Shown here in pieces: positions 10,696-23,660 of a stretch of DNA of 64,000 bases. The notes under the pieces are model-generated. The model made no database searches, was not told where the DNA came from, and saw only the letters and a list, made by a program, of their open reading frames with translations. The stretch is from NCBI GenBank assembly GCA_026874595.1, contig CM049316.1:66550676-66614675 (forward strand), given 5' to 3'. Every line of letters starts with the position of its first letter. Position 1 is the stretch's first letter. The position numbers were made by a program, and so were the translations under genes. The stretch is from Sipunculus nudus. Lineage: Eukaryota; Annelida; Sipuncula; Golfingiida; Sipunculidae.

Positions 10696-13420
10696 CATAT
10701 ACAGCCTTGTAAACATCTTGCCCTCGCCGTTGATCCGGGTAATTTAGGGTCTAACCATTAAAAGAAAGGATGAGAACCGAACATCAAGTCCGAATGTCGT
10801 CCAAATACATAACCAAGATAAAATATCTCTTATCCTTTGAAAACCCGTGTAAACAATACATTTGAGACTTGTATATTTTAAACTGTATTACATGTTAGAT
10901 AAAGTATATATGTTATTTTTACTATATGTTGCCCTATCTTAGTATCAGTACTCATAAGGAGCACAAAGAAAATTATTTATATTCATATAGATTTATATAG
11001 CACTCTTCTCATCCATATAGTCTTTCAATATACGTTAAAAATGCACTTTTTGTATATGGTAATAAACAAAAAATAAATAAAGTTGATTATCAAAAAAAAT
11101 TGAAATGTCAAAATTTTGTGCAGTGTAAATTGATTAAACATAAAAAAAGGGGGATTAAAAATCTTCTGATTCGAAAGGAGTGAAAAGTACAATTATGAAT
11201 AAAAAAGAGGTGGAGTTAAAAACAAGAAAGTCCTTTTCTTCAGTAATGCATTCCACAGCTCTGTAGCTACATAACAAAAACACCTTTTTCCTTAGGTTTT
11301 GGGTCGTATTTTTGGTGTTAATCATTTTTTTTTACCGAAGTGACCCAGCTGGCTTAAATATACCTAACTTGTCTCTGATATATTTTGGTGACTTACCGCT
11401 CATGGCATAAAAGTATGTATCGGTAGATGGTATTATATTCCGTAATGATCTAGATAACAAAATTTGTCTGGCTGTTTGCTGATAATAGTATTTATCTCTT
11501 CTTGCGTACCTTGTCCCAAACTGCATAAAGTATGGATAAATCCTGAAGTTTCAAGTTGTTTATCCATAACAAGATTAGAACTGGGCTGTATAAGGTACTA
11601 TAAGGTGCTTTATTGTTCTATCTTTAGAAATTCTCAAATACTCATTAACGTCGTCTTAAGATATGTTCGTATGTCATGTATATATTGGTATAGTTTGTTT
11701 TAAATAACATTTAATGTATATTTTTATACGTGGGGGATTACTGAACTACATTAAATAAAAATATATATGAAATATTGAAGCTGCTTCCAGGTAAAAACGC
11801 TACAACAATAGACGGAGGGTAAAGCGGATAAAGCTTTGGTTCCATGTAGGTCTATTGCGTTGTCCAAATTAATTTACAACGTTATTACACAGTCAAGTAA
11901 AATGATTCTTATCAATATGTTGGTGTTAATTTATATTGGATCACACCATGCTTCTGTACATCATTAAAAAAAAACAGACGCCATGTTTTACGTGCATACA
12001 GTGCTCTTTATTTAAGATAAAATTCAGTGCAATTGATTGTGAAGCAAAGACTTTGAACAAGAGTAGGGAATTGTCCATAGCAGATATCTCCAGGGTACCA
12101 ACATTTTAAAAAGTTCTTTATTCTAGAATACATGTAAACAATCTCTAACAGTATACAAATTGTAAAATACAATGAGTTCAAATGTGGATCATAGGTTCAT
12201 TGGTTCACATCTTCGGGATGGTTTGATACCAGTTGAATAACACGTATTTGAGTTGTTTATCAGAAAACCTCTTTTTTTCTAGGTGTCAATCAACGATATG
12301 ATTCTGTTATCATATTAATAACCAAAATCAAACCAAAAACTAGCCCTCATTCCATTTTTAACTTTGTTATAGTCTTTTCCATCCCCTCGTGTCCACTGCG
12401 TGTTTGCAATGACAATTTGTACTAGTTACTTTTCAAGGAAAACATTGGCAATTTTCAACAATGTTAATAAATACATAACTTGCATCTTATTTAAGAAACA
12501 AAATTATTTTAAATTATGAGAACTCAGTTTGAATTTTACAACATATCAGACCCATTTTCCGGTCAAGGTCATTAGTTGTATACAAAAACAACCTGAATGA
12601 GAGCTCTTGGTTGGATGACACCTTGTTAACACTCCAAATCAAAGATCGCAACTAATGCAGGGACACATCTGAGGAAAAATTAAAGTTTAATATAAATAAT
12701 TCTGGGGTCATGATGAGCTATCACTTCAATTTGAAAACCTTCTAGGACATTAATGTAAATATAACCTTTTTAGAGAGATGTGTCTAAAACAGTTGGACAC
12801 AGGTTGATGGAACGGAATATACCGAATACAAAACAATTCTGATTTAATGTAAAGAGAGTGGAGTTCCCATGAAAAGTTAATATTTCAGTCAGACAAACAT
12901 GCCCAACCTCATCCATATATGACATACCGTAACCTTTACCTTATCATACCGTGCAAGTTTTATGTGCCATCATGATTAAGAATACTTTTTAGTGCATGTT
13001 GCATTTTGTCATCTCCAAGTTAGATCAATTCTCCGAAGCACTTCCCAATTTCGTTGCAGCATCCGTCAGGTAATTATGGATTTGTGCATCTGCAAAAGAT
13101 GCAAAAGATATTACCAAGCCATATATGACAATGTTGTTCATGAATTTTAACAATGCGGAGTATTTGGAATTTTACTTATATATTAAAGAAACTTTTTGGA
13201 ATATTCCATAATCTATGAAGAGGTATAAGATTTATTTAACAATTAGTCGAAAAAAATTCAAATTGACAGCTATTTTATTTGTAGGCAACATCAAAAGAAT
13301 CTAAAAAATAAAACTAAAAGTCTTTAAAAAGTTTACAACATCTTCCAACAAGAATGTCCACTCGTTTGAGAAGCATTCACTCTTATTTAGGCAGTGTATT
13401 ACTAATAAAATTTGAAAGTA

Positions 13421-13955
13421 CAGTAGGGCGCCGTTTTTCCGAAAGCGTACGGGGGATAAGCTTTTTGTTCGTAAAAACGAACATTCGGAAATGTGGACAA
13501 AGGTCTAGCGGCATGTTAGTAGGACAGTTAATGATTAACTTAATGCCATTTTTACCGAGGAACTCGGTGTTTCATTTCGATATTCGTTATTGACGACCTG
13601 GACGTAAAAAAAAAATATATTGGATTATTGCTGAGCATATTGGCGAAAATCAGTCTAACCTGCTGTAATGATACGTACGTGCTTTTTTCATAAAATTTAC
13701 TGGAGGGAAAGTTCAAATGACATCGCCAAGGAACACGGTGTTTCTTATCGATCTACGCAATTGAAGTCCCGGACATTTAAAAGCTGCTTACAAGCTTATA
13801 CCTCACCAATGCTGAGGCCAGTAAACTGCTCTGTTATTTTGCATGACATCCTGTCCCAACTGACCAACAATGCTTGCTTGAGTACAAACGAGATGTGGTT
13901 CATAACACACAAGTGCTATTGGATAAATTGCTCAGTCGTTCGCTAGGAGTACTAG
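13421..13955 (+). mobile_element. pogo/Tigger-like element, 3' part deleted (copy A)
   Basis: It starts at CAGTAGGGCGCCG preceded by TA. The same element in copy B (22916-23660) has the matching inverted end. In A, sequence jumps at ~13955 from the element interior to TCATGGGCCCGATT, which in B lies 1.56 kb further on, so the right end and flank were deleted. A short frame near 13700-13790 reads SNDIAKEHGVSYRST, like the helix-turn-helix of pogo/CENP-B-type transposases; this is weak support. Confidence 0.6.
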
Positions 13956-14459
13956 TCATGGGCCCGATTATTTTTTGCTTCTTATATCATATATGTAAAC
14001 CTCAGGACAACGGGCACCTAGTTTTTCTGTTTTAGGACCAGTTATGTTGGTCACAACGTGTGACCTGAACCGCCATAATGCGACCATCAAGTACAAAGGA
14101 AACATTGTCTTTGCCAAGCGTAGCGGTGGTTCGGGGGGACTAACCAATGCATCGGTAATTAGTAAAGGGCAGTAGATAAAACAAGCGTCTGCAGGTCATT
14201 GATCAAACCGTATTCCGAATGATCGCACTAGGCCATAAAGGCCGTAAAGCTTTCATAACTTTTTTCGAGGGCTGACGTTAACTCTATGCGTGATACATAG
14301 GCACCAAGCTTCAATTTACCCCACTGGTCAAAAACGACTTATCATAAGTTCATATTTAACTCATCAATGGTCCCTCTGTTATAAACTTTATTGACTGAGC
14401 GATAGAATACTCCGTGATTAACTCTCTTCATCAGATAACCTAATCTGATGCCACTACGG

Positions 14460-15330
14460 AAAGCTATTAATAGGATGCACCTTCTCTTATAATTAGAAGT
14501 AGATCCAAGTACAACATTTTGAGAAATAGTTTCGCATGTTTAAATGAAAATATTTTGTATCTGGTGATATCTGACCTCATTTAATATGAGTTAATTTTGA
14601 TGAGAATGCAGTTCAAGTTAGAAACTATATTGGTAAATATGTGTATTGAGTTTCGAAATAAGGCGAGATAGTATATTAATTAATATTCAAAAACCATCGT
14701 ATTCCTCGTGAGTTATCTCGGCGACATTACAAAGTCGCCTTGTGGCCTCTGACCTCATTTAATATGCGGGAATTTCGCCTATAATCGAGCTCAGGTGAGA
14801 TAAAATATTGTTAAGTAGTTATGGTGGGTTTCGTGATCCATTAAAGCTGTGGTAAATTATCGCATCGGCTGTAAAAGTTAACAGACGGAGGACAAAGGAA
14901 TGGACGGAGGGACTTTCGGTACACCATAATAATAAATCATAATAAAGTGTGCTCAATACTAATCAACTCTGGGGAGCCTTAAGATGCACCTGGTACTCTA
15001 ATAAAAAATAGATCCCAGTAAAAAATTATTGAGAAATAGTGTCACAAATGAAATGTAAACAGTGTGCTTAAAAAAATTACAAAAATCATTAAAGTGTGAC
15101 GTAAACCTAATCATTTCTGGAGATTCAAGATTCATCTGCTACTACAATAAGAACATATTAAATGTTAAAATTTTGCATATAAATTCATAAAAATTCTTCA
15201 AGGGTGACCAAACCTCATTAGCTCTGGAGACCGATAAGATGCATCTCCTATTACAATTTGAAGTAAATCTGAGTAAATCTTTTTTGAGATATCGCATCGA
15301 ATAGAATTGCTACGGACGGACATACGGACG
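14460..15330 (+). repeat. diverged internal repeats of copy A
   Basis: Blocks around 14470, 14985, 15130 and 15238 share a layout: (A)GATGCAYCT, CTACTACAATAAGAA-like, AGTAGATCC-like, then GAGAAATAGT. Two further blocks share TGACCTCATTTAATATG (14575 and 14751). They are old local duplications. A C-run at about 15353-15369 follows a GGACGGACATACGGACGG tract of a kind that I know from bivalve repeats. The same arrangement occurs in copy B up to ~26340. Confidence 0.6.
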
Positions 15331-15770
15331 GAGATGATCACTAACCCGCCCACCCCCCCCCCCCCCCCGCTGCACTGAGGCAGGTGATAAATATTGAACA
15401 AGCATTTATTGTACATATTGTTAGATTGTTAAAATAGAAATTGTGCTTGAGATGAGCTTGGATATGATTTATTTTTTCAGTTTAAACTTTTTTTCTCATT
15501 TTTTCAGTATTAATATATAAAATTATGCAAATCGTATAATATAAGTATCTTGTCTTATTATGTAGCTTTAGGTTGAAAATAAAATAAGATATTCTTAATA
15601 TAATCGAATCTCCACATGAACGTCACGGAGGGCTTAAAGATGGCAAAGTGCGGCCAGACGTGCTGTTGTAAGACCCAGAACAGTCAAACTTCACTTAGTC
15701 GACCACTTTGGAATGCGACCAGTTATCGTGGTCACTTTGGTGCTCATGATTACAAGGTTTTACTGTAATT

Positions 15771-15878
15771 GACTTCCGGTCACATGATCAAGGGGTGAGG
15801 ACACGTTTTTTCTAGGGTCCCGCAACACGTAAATTTTTAGACAGTACGTCGTTTAAATATTAATCAAAGTAAGAAGAT
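15771..15878 (+). mobile_element. L1/Tx1-like LINE, 5' UTR
   Basis: About 108 bp lie between the end of duplicated copy A and the ORF1 start codon. It begins GACTTCCGGTCACATGATC exactly where similarity between the duplicated segments ends. This LINE is therefore complete at its 5' end, which is uncommon. Confidence 0.6.
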
Positions 15879-16666
15879 ATGCCTCCTCGAGGCAAAGGCA
15901 AACAAAAGACGGCCAGCACAAGCGGAGATATGAATAAATTTCTGCAAAAAGACGTTCCAGACGAACAGTCAGAGTTGGAGGTTATGGGAGCCAGTGCATG
16001 CAACGTGAAGCACACACCAATAACAAATAACCAGTTGCAGAAAACCTTGGTGGACCTTATGAAGGACTACAATGCAAGAATCAGTGAACAGATAAGTGCC
16101 TTACATACTGATATTACCAAACAGTTAATGGCATTAACAGCAGACCACCAAAAGAGCAAAACAGACTGAAAGAACTGGAATTAGACAGAATTAGAAAACC
16201 TATTGCAGAGGAAGCAAACAAACAGGAGAGATACTCCAGGGAATGGAATATTAGAATTATTGGGGTGAACGAGATAGGAACGGCGGAGAACTGTTTAAAT
16301 ACTGCTGCTAGAATAACTAAAACAAATAAAATTCTGGGAGACCTAGAGGAAGTAGAAATTCGCAGTAAAATAGAAAATGCACACAGAACCGGTAGAAAAG
16401 GAGAAAGACCCAGACATATACTAGTACGGTTTCACAGCAGACCGGTGAGAAACGAAGTCCTGAAACAAGCCAAAAAGAAAATTAAAGACGGGGACATGCA
16501 TTTCGCAGAAGACCTTACAGCCACAGGCTACAACACAAAGCAGAGGGCCATACCACAAATGAATGCGGCATATAACGACAGAGTACGCGTGAGGTTTTGG
16601 CGGGGACAACTGTGTATTAACGGTGAAAGGGTGCCGATACAAGACCAGCAAGCAACAAACCCTTGA
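15879..16666 (+). pseudogene. L1/Tx1-like LINE ORF1 (RNA-binding protein), frameshifted
   Basis: The first part (15879-16169) is basic, then predicted helical/coiled coil. After a frameshift near 16150-16170 the reading continues as an L1 ORF1-type RNA-recognition region. It shows RYSREWNIRIIGV near 16222-16265, IENAHRTGRKGERPRHILVRF near 16372-16430 and FAEDLTATGYNTKQRA near 16500-16550. It ends in RVRVRFWRGQLCINGERVP before 16666. Such proteins coat LINE RNA and chaperone reverse transcription. The frameshift means no full protein is made from this copy. 16667-17394 between the ORFs is non-coding spacer. Confidence 0.85.
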
Positions 16667-17394
16667 GGTAACTGAAGGCAATAAGATAAGGACTTGGTTT
16701 TCATGTTCCACATAATTGTTTCCTAATGTATTGTTTTTCATCCTTTACACAGGTTGTCATTGTTTATTTAACACTATAAGCTGGCATGAAAAGACACGTG
16801 GCAGAGTCATAGCGCATGCGCAACTTTGAGGCGGCTCACTCATTTGGAACACCTCGACCGAATTAGTTATTAGAATTATTGATATGGGGCGCTGCAACAA
16901 AAAATAATATGGAAGCGCCACCACGTGTGTTTCAATGTCACTAATTAAAGGCTACATGGCGACATAAACAACATACAGGGGCTATGAAACGGGGTCCAAG
17001 AGAGACTTAACGGTCCAGAGTCCAGTGACAGGGAGTGGTATCATATTTACATTTATTTTTTAATTTTTTTTATTTATTTCGATCCATATAGGAATAATGC
17101 TTCTCTGTGAATCGAAAATTGTTGAATTTGGCAATGTTGTTCAGGTTTATCACCGAATATCACCCAGGTACATCAGGCGTGGTTTTGTATACATATTTGT
17201 TTTCTCTCGCAGTGGTGAACTTTTCGTGTAAAACTATGTAGAGATACAGGTCATTACGAAACAGACCTCTAGCCAGGTCACCCATGTTCATTTAATCATA
17301 AAAGTTGATAATGTACTTTTATTATTATCATTACAAATCTTTAGTTTACTATCACTGAAATTACTATTAGACAGTCCTTTACATCTTTATACTA
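16667..17394 (+). other. LINE inter-ORF spacer
   Basis: About 730 bp between the ORF1 stop and the ORF2 start. No domain or RNA gene is visible; T-rich near 17047-17082. Confidence 0.5.
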
Positions 17395-18413
17395 ATGTCG
17401 AGAAATAAAGTAGTGAAGATTATGTCCATTAATGTCCGTTGTTTGGGTAATTTTTCTAAGCGAAGGCAGATATTTTACTGGTTAAACAAGAAAACTGATG
17501 TGGGAATCATTTTTATACAGGAAACGCATAGCGGTACAGAACTGAATGCAAATGGAGGGCAGAATGGGGCCACAGGGTTATATTCAGCCATGGGGATTCA
17601 AATGCGAGGGGTACAGCTATTTTAATTAAGAATAACATATCCTGTGAGATTTCACAGCAGATTGTGGATGCTGATGGGAGGTTTGTTATATTAGATTGTA
17701 TATTGGGTGATTATAAATTGACATTAGTCAATATTTATGGTCCAAATAATGATTTACCAAGCTTTTATGAAGAATTATTTCAGAAGATTGAGAGTATATC
17801 TAATGATTATAGAATTATTGGAGGTGATTGGAATTTAGTCCTTGATTTAAAGTTAGACCAGACTAAACAGCGTCATAATAAAAACAAAGCTAGGAAAATT
17901 GTTATAGAATACATGGAAGAAACCCAATTAAGTGATATGTGGAGATTGTGTAATCCAGATAAAATACAATATACTTGGAACCGTATTTTACTATCACCTG
18001 TAAGAAGCCGACTAGATTATTTTTTGGTATCATGTGGTCTGAAAGGAATGGTAACAAACACAGATATTATTCCTGTCTGTAATTCAAATCATGAAGGTGT
18101 GATTCTTGAGTTGAATGCCCATTTACATGAAAAGGGTCCTGGATACTGGAAATTAAACTGTACCTTATTACATAATCAAGAGTATACTGACATTATTAGG
18201 ACAACTATACAAAATGTACAAACAGAAAATAAAGAAGCCAACCCACCCTTACTTTTGGATATCATTAAAATGTATATTAGACGTGAATCTATAGCTTTAA
18301 GTAAAAGGTTAAATGCAAAGAAAAAATGTAAAATTTTGGAATTAGAAAACAAGATTAAATTTCTACAGAATTCTAATAGTCACACTGAATTAGAAGAACC
18401 AAAAGAGAGCTAG
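17395..18413 (+). pseudogene. L1/Tx1-like LINE ORF2, apurinic endonuclease part
   Basis: The AP-endonuclease domain begins at MSRNKVVKIMSINVRCLG (17395) with the catalytic Glu motif FIQETHS near 17510-17530. A stop/frameshift falls at 17620-17664. It then continues with VNIYGPN (~17730), GGDWNLVLD (~17820), the DNA-contact SRLDYF (~18010) and SNHEGV (~18090). The last motif is normally S-D-H, so the acidic residue of the Asp-His pair is Asn here. In an active element this enzyme nicks target DNA to prime reverse transcription; this copy is broken. It stops at 18413, upstream of the RT. Confidence 0.88.
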
Positions 18414-18549
18414 AAAAATATTTGGAGGAGAAAACAAAAGGGGCTTTATTCAGAAGTAAATGCAGGTGATATGAGCAGGGGGAAAAATCAACTAAATATT
18501 TTCTGAACTTGGAGAAAATGAACTTTAATGAGAGAATTTTATGGGATGA

Positions 18550-19699
18550 ACTGGTAAAAGAACAGGAGATTTTTTAAATTTTAAAGTCATTTGCAATGGA
18601 TAAACACCTGGATTGGATGGTCTCCCTGCAGAGTTCTATAGACATATTTGGACAGATATCAAGGAACCCTTCTGTCAGCTATTAGATATGGACTAAATGT
18701 TAGACATTTAAGTATCACCCAGGGACAGGGAGTTATTACTTTTTTACCAAAAAAAATCTCCTCTTGAAATAAAAAAAATGAGGCCAATTACACTACTGAA
18801 CACTGATTACAAACTCATTTTGAAATGCCTAGCAAGCAGAATCAAATCGGTTTTACCAAAATTAATTAATGAAGATCAGACAGGTTTCATTAAAGGTAGG
18901 TACATAGGGGAGAATATAAATAAGATCATTACAGTTATAAATAATACAGTTGAACAAGATAAAGAAGGGTACCTCACAACAGTTGATTTTGAAAAAGCAT
19001 TCGATTGCTTAGAATGGCCGTTCATTTAGAAAGCGTTGGAATATTTTGAGTTTGGAAAAAATATAATAAACTGGATAAAAGTATTATACCATGAAGGGAA
19101 AACATGTATTAAAAATAATGGGTGGTGCTCAGAATTCTTCAAAATGTCAAGGGGAGTGAGACAGGGATGTCCCCTGTCTCCATACCTTTTTATAATATTT
19201 GCAGAATTGTTAGCAAAAAAAATTAGAGAAGATTATAAATTAAATGCAGTCTGCTTCAATGAATATAAATATAAAATACTGCAATATGCTGATGACACAG
19301 TTTTTTTTATCCCAGACATTAACAGTGTTATTGATAGTGTGAATATAATGAAATGTTTTGAAAAAAACTCAGGTCTTAAAATTAATCTAGGGCAAACTGC
19401 GGTTATGCCTCTGGTACATAACCAACAAGGTATAAGCCAAGCTAAAAGAACAATAGAGAGAAAAGGTCTGAAATGGTCAGAGGGTCCAGTTAATACCCTG
19501 GGTATATTACTTAGACCATCCTTAAATAAAATAATAGAAGACAATAACAATCCAAAATTGGAATTCATAAGAAAAACATTAAGTACATGGTCAAACAGAT
19601 ACATGACACCAGCTGGGAAAATCACTTTAATAAAATGTTATGCTTTGTCACAATTAATTTACTTGTGGTCTGTCCTTCCTGCTCCTAAAGCCAACATGA
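18550..19699 (+). pseudogene. L1/Tx1-like LINE ORF2, reverse transcriptase part, 3'-truncated
   Basis: Degenerate codons from ~18590 (PGLDG, AEFYRHIW) lead into MRPITLLNTDYKLILK (18778), the first catalytic block TVDFEKAFD (~18985) and a TAG stop at 19027. The second frame has RGVRQGCPLSPYLF (~19153), the active site YADDT (~19287) and LGILLR (~19497). The LINE ends inside the region after LPAPKANM at ~19697, where duplicated copy B begins. The zinc-knuckle end, 3' UTR and poly(A) are missing. Loss of the 3' end is opposite to normal LINE 5' truncation, so it reflects a later rearrangement. Confidence 0.88.
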
Positions 19700-20098
19700 A
19701 CACATACCTTGTTCATTTCTTTAGTGTACATTTCTTTAATTCTTTAATGCGCGAGCTTCATACATTTCAATTCCCCGTTAAAAGAACCTGGAAGTCCATT
19801 CTTACGGGGGTGCGACATTGATGCAGGGCGTAATTTGTAGCTGTTGTCAAGAACTTTCAAAGTTTACATCAGGGCATGATGGGGGTTCTCAGGAGACCTA
19901 AATAGAGAGGATGCAGATACTAAGGACTCAATGCTACAGAACTTCGGAAATCTGACCTTTAGAAAGACATACACTTTCAGCATTAGCCCTGGAAGAATTG
20001 GTTTAGATCTAGTTGTTGTATTTTTCTTTTCTTTTTAAAACCCAGAGTGTGTGTTATGACCTCTGGAGATAAAGATCCAGGTGAGGGTCGTGGCCGTA

Positions 20099-20179
20099 GC
20101 TGCATATATACATACTTATACATACTTACATACGTACATACATACGCGCACATACACATACATTTATACATATATTCCG
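20099..20179 (+). repeat. CATA/TACA microsatellite (copy B)
   Basis: Same imperfect tetranucleotide run as in copy A at 10615-10695, virtually identical. Confidence 0.85.
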
Positions 20180-22915
20180 CATATACAGCCTTGTAAACAT
20201 CTTGCCCTCGCCGTTGATCCGGGTAATTTAGGATCTAACCATTAAAAGAAAGGATGAGAACCGAACATCAAGTCCGAATGTCGTCCAAATACATAACCAA
20301 GATAAAATATCTCTTATCCTTTGAAAACCCTTGTAAACAATACATTTGAGACTTGTATATTTTAAACTGTATTACATGTTAGATAAAGTATATATGTTAT
20401 TTTTACTATATGTTGCCCTATCTTAGTATCAGTACTCATAAGGAGCACAAAGAAAATTATTTATATTCATATAGATTTATATAGCACTCTTCTCATCCAT
20501 ATAGTGTTTCAATATACGTTAAAAATGAACTTTTGTATATGGTAATAAACAAAAAATAAATAAAGTTGATTATCAAAAAACAATTGAAATGTCAAAATTT
20601 TGTGCAGTGTAAATTGATTAAACATAAAAAAGGGGGATTAAAAATCTTCTGATTCGAAAGGAGTGAAAAGTACAATTATGAATAAAAAAGAGGTGGAGTT
20701 AAAAGTTAAAATCCTTTAAAAATATAAATTCACTTGTGTACAGCTGTGAATGATTGCAGCTAAGGAGTAAAATGAAGCTTAACAAAATAAGTTGTAAGCA
20801 CATTTTGGAAACAAGAAAGTCCTTTTCTTCAGTAATGCATTCCACAGCTCTGTAGCTACATAACAAAAACACCTTTTTCCTTAGGTTTTGGGTCGTATTT
20901 TTGGTGTTAATCATTTTTTTTACCGAAGTGACCCAGCTGGCTTAAATATACCTAACTTGTCTCTGATATATTTTGATGACTTACCGCTCATGGCATAAAA
21001 GTATGTATCGGTAGATGGTATTATATTCCGTAATGGTCTAGATAACAAAATTTATCTGGCTGTTTGCTGATAATAGTATTTATCTGTTCTTGCGTACCTT
21101 GTCCCAAACTGCATAAAGTATGGATAAATCCTGAAGTTTCAAGTTGTGTATCCATAACAAGATTAGAACTGGGCTGTATAAGGTACTATAAGGTGCTTTA
21201 TTGTTCTATCTTTAGTAATTCTCAAATACTCATTAACGTCGACTTAAGATATGTTCGTATGTCATGTATATATTGGTATAGTTTGTTTTAAATAACATTT
21301 AATGTATATTTTTATACGTGGGGGATTACTGAACTACATTAAATAAAAATATAAATGAAATATTGAAGCTGCTTTCAGGTAAAAACGCTACATCAATAGA
21401 CGGAGGGTAAAGCGGATAAAGCTTTGGTTCCATGTAGGTCTATTGCGTTGTCCAAATTAATTTACAACGTTATTACACAGTCAAGTAAAATGATTCTTAT
21501 CAATATGTGTGTGTTAATTTATATTGGATCACACCATGCTTCTGTGCATCATTAAAAAAAACAGACGCCATGTTTTACGTGCATACAGTGCTCTTTATTT
21601 AAGATAAAATTCAGTGCAATTGATTGTGAAGCAAAGACTTTGAACAAGAGTAGGGAATTGTCCATAGCAGATATCTCCAGGGTACCAACATTTTAAAAAG
21701 TTCTTTATTCTAGAATACATGTAAAGAATCTCTAACAGTATACAAATTGTAAAATACAATGAGTTCAAATGTGGATCATAGGTTCATTGGTTCACATCTT
21801 CGGGATGGTTTGATACCAGTTGAATAACACGTATTTGAGTTGTTTATCAGAAAACCTCTTTTTTTCTAGGTGTCAATCAACGATATGATTCTGTTATCAT
21901 ATTAATAACCAAAATCAAACCAAAAACTAGCCCTCATTCCATTTTTACCTTTGTTATAGTCTTTTCCATCCCCTCGTGTCCACTGCGTGTTTGCAATGAC
22001 AATTTGTACTAGTTACTTTTCAAGGAAAACATTGGCAATTTTCAACAATGTTAATAAATACATAACTTGCATCTTATTTAAGAAACAAAATTATTTTAAA
22101 TTATGAGAACTCAGTTTGAATTTTACAACATATCAGACCCATTTTCCGGTCAAGGTCATTAGTTGTATACAAAAACAACCTGAATGAGAGCTCTTGGTTG
22201 GATGACACCTTGTTAACACTCCAAATCAAAGATCGCAACTAATGCAGGGACACATCTGAGGAAAAATTGAAGTTTAATACAAATAATTCTTGGAGTCATG
22301 ACGAGCCATCACTTCAATTTGAAAACCTTCTAGGACATTAGTGTAAATATAACCTTTTTAAGAATGAGGTTTCTTAAACAGTTGGACACAGGTTGATGGA
22401 ACGGAATATACCGAATACAAAACAATTTTGATTTAAGGTAAAGAGAGTGGAGTTCCCATGAAAAGTTAATATTTCAGTTAGACAAACATGCCCAACATCA
22501 TCCATATAGGACATACCGTAACCTTGACCTTATCATATCGTGCAAGTTTCAAGTGCCATTAAAATGAAGAATACTTTTTAGTGCATGTTGCATTGTGTCA
22601 TCTCCAAGTTAGATCAATTCTCCGAAGCACTTCCCGATTTTGTTGCAGCATCCGTCAGGTAATTATGGATTTGTGCATCTGCAAAAGATGCAGACGATAT
22701 TACCAAGCCATATATGACAATGTTGTTCATCAATTTTAACAATGCGGAGTATTTGGAAGTTATATACTTATATATTTAAAAAACCTTTTGGAATATACCA
22801 TAATCTATGAAGAGGTATAACATTTATTTACAACCTCTTCCAACAAGAATGTCCACTCGTTTGAGAAGCATTCACTCTTATTTAGGCAGTGTATTACTAA
22901 TAAAATTTAAAAGTA

Positions 22916-23660
22916 CAATAGGGCGCCGTTTTTCCGAAAGCGTACGGGGGATAAGGTTTTTGTTCGTAAAAACGAAATGCGGACAAAGGTCTAGCGACAT
23001 GTTAGTAGGACAGTTAATCATTAACTTAATGCCATCTTTACCGAGGAACACGGTGTTTCATTTCGATATTCGTAATTGACGACCTGGACGTAAAAAAATA
23101 TTGGATTATTGCTGACCATATTTGGCGAAGATCAGTCTAACCTGCTGTAATGATACGTACGTGATTTTTTCATAAAATTTACTGGAGGGAAAGATCAAAT
23201 GACATCGCCAAGGAACACGGCGTTTCTTATCGATCTACGCAAATGAAGTCCCGGACATTTAAAAGCTGCTTACAAGCTTATACCTCACAATTGCTGAGGC
23301 CAGTATTGCTCTGTTATTTTGCATGACATCCTGTCCCAGCCGACGAACTTTGCTTGCTTGAGTACAAACGAGATGTGGTTGATAACACACAAGTGTTATT
23401 GGATAAATTGCTCAGTCGCTCGCTAGGAGTAGTAGCTGTAATTTTCACACCTTAGCCCAGGCGACAACATCGACCATAAACTAATTAATTATGGTCACCA
23501 CTAGGCTTAACACATGACTGCAGGCCTTGTGACTCGTACTTAGAATACTAATTTACTTGATATATATTTCGGAAATACGAATAAATGTTCGGTTCCCAAT
23601 TTAGATTTTCGGAAAACGAGTTTTCGGAAATTCGGCATTCGGAAATACGGCGCCCTACTG
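22916..23660 (+). mobile_element. pogo/Tigger-like DNA transposon, 745 bp, both ends present
   Basis: The left end CAATAGGGCGCCGTTTTTCC follows a TA. The right end, read on the minus strand, is CAGTAGGGCGCCGTATTTCC, again followed by TA. That gives ~22 bp terminal inverted repeats with two mismatches and a TA target duplication, as in pogo/Tigger elements of the Tc1-mariner superfamily. The right subterminal region has several TTCGGAAATACG-like sub-repeats. The interior has only scraps of protein, including SNDIAKEHGVSYRST near 23185-23240, so this copy is non-autonomous or decayed. Confidence 0.78.

Larger units (their letters stand above)
10216..15770 (+). repeat. segmental duplication, copy A (5.56 kb)
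   Basis: Sequence from ACACATACCTTG to TTTTACTGTAATT recurs in the same orientation at 19700-26728. The first ~900 bp differ at fewer than ten positions that I can count; the last third is more diverged. Copy A lacks ~110 bp present in B at 20705-20815 and the 1562 bp block at B 23436-24997. It has ~100 bp near 13230-13335 and ~50 bp near 15035-15080 that B lacks. No intact gene was found inside. Short ORFs shared by both copies (near 11332-11703 and 13354-13593) have no recognisable family. Confidence 0.93.

Noticed and set aside
11332-11526. Minus-strand frame resembling a LINE RT C-terminus (KYIRDKLG...PAGSLR)
   Set aside because: Similarity is too short and continues only through frameshifts; not reported as a gene.
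13990-15768. A second, larger pogo-like element with ends GTAAACCTC and CAGTAAAACCTTG
   Set aside because: End similarity is about nine bases and the left end lacks a clear CAGT/TA; not enough to call.
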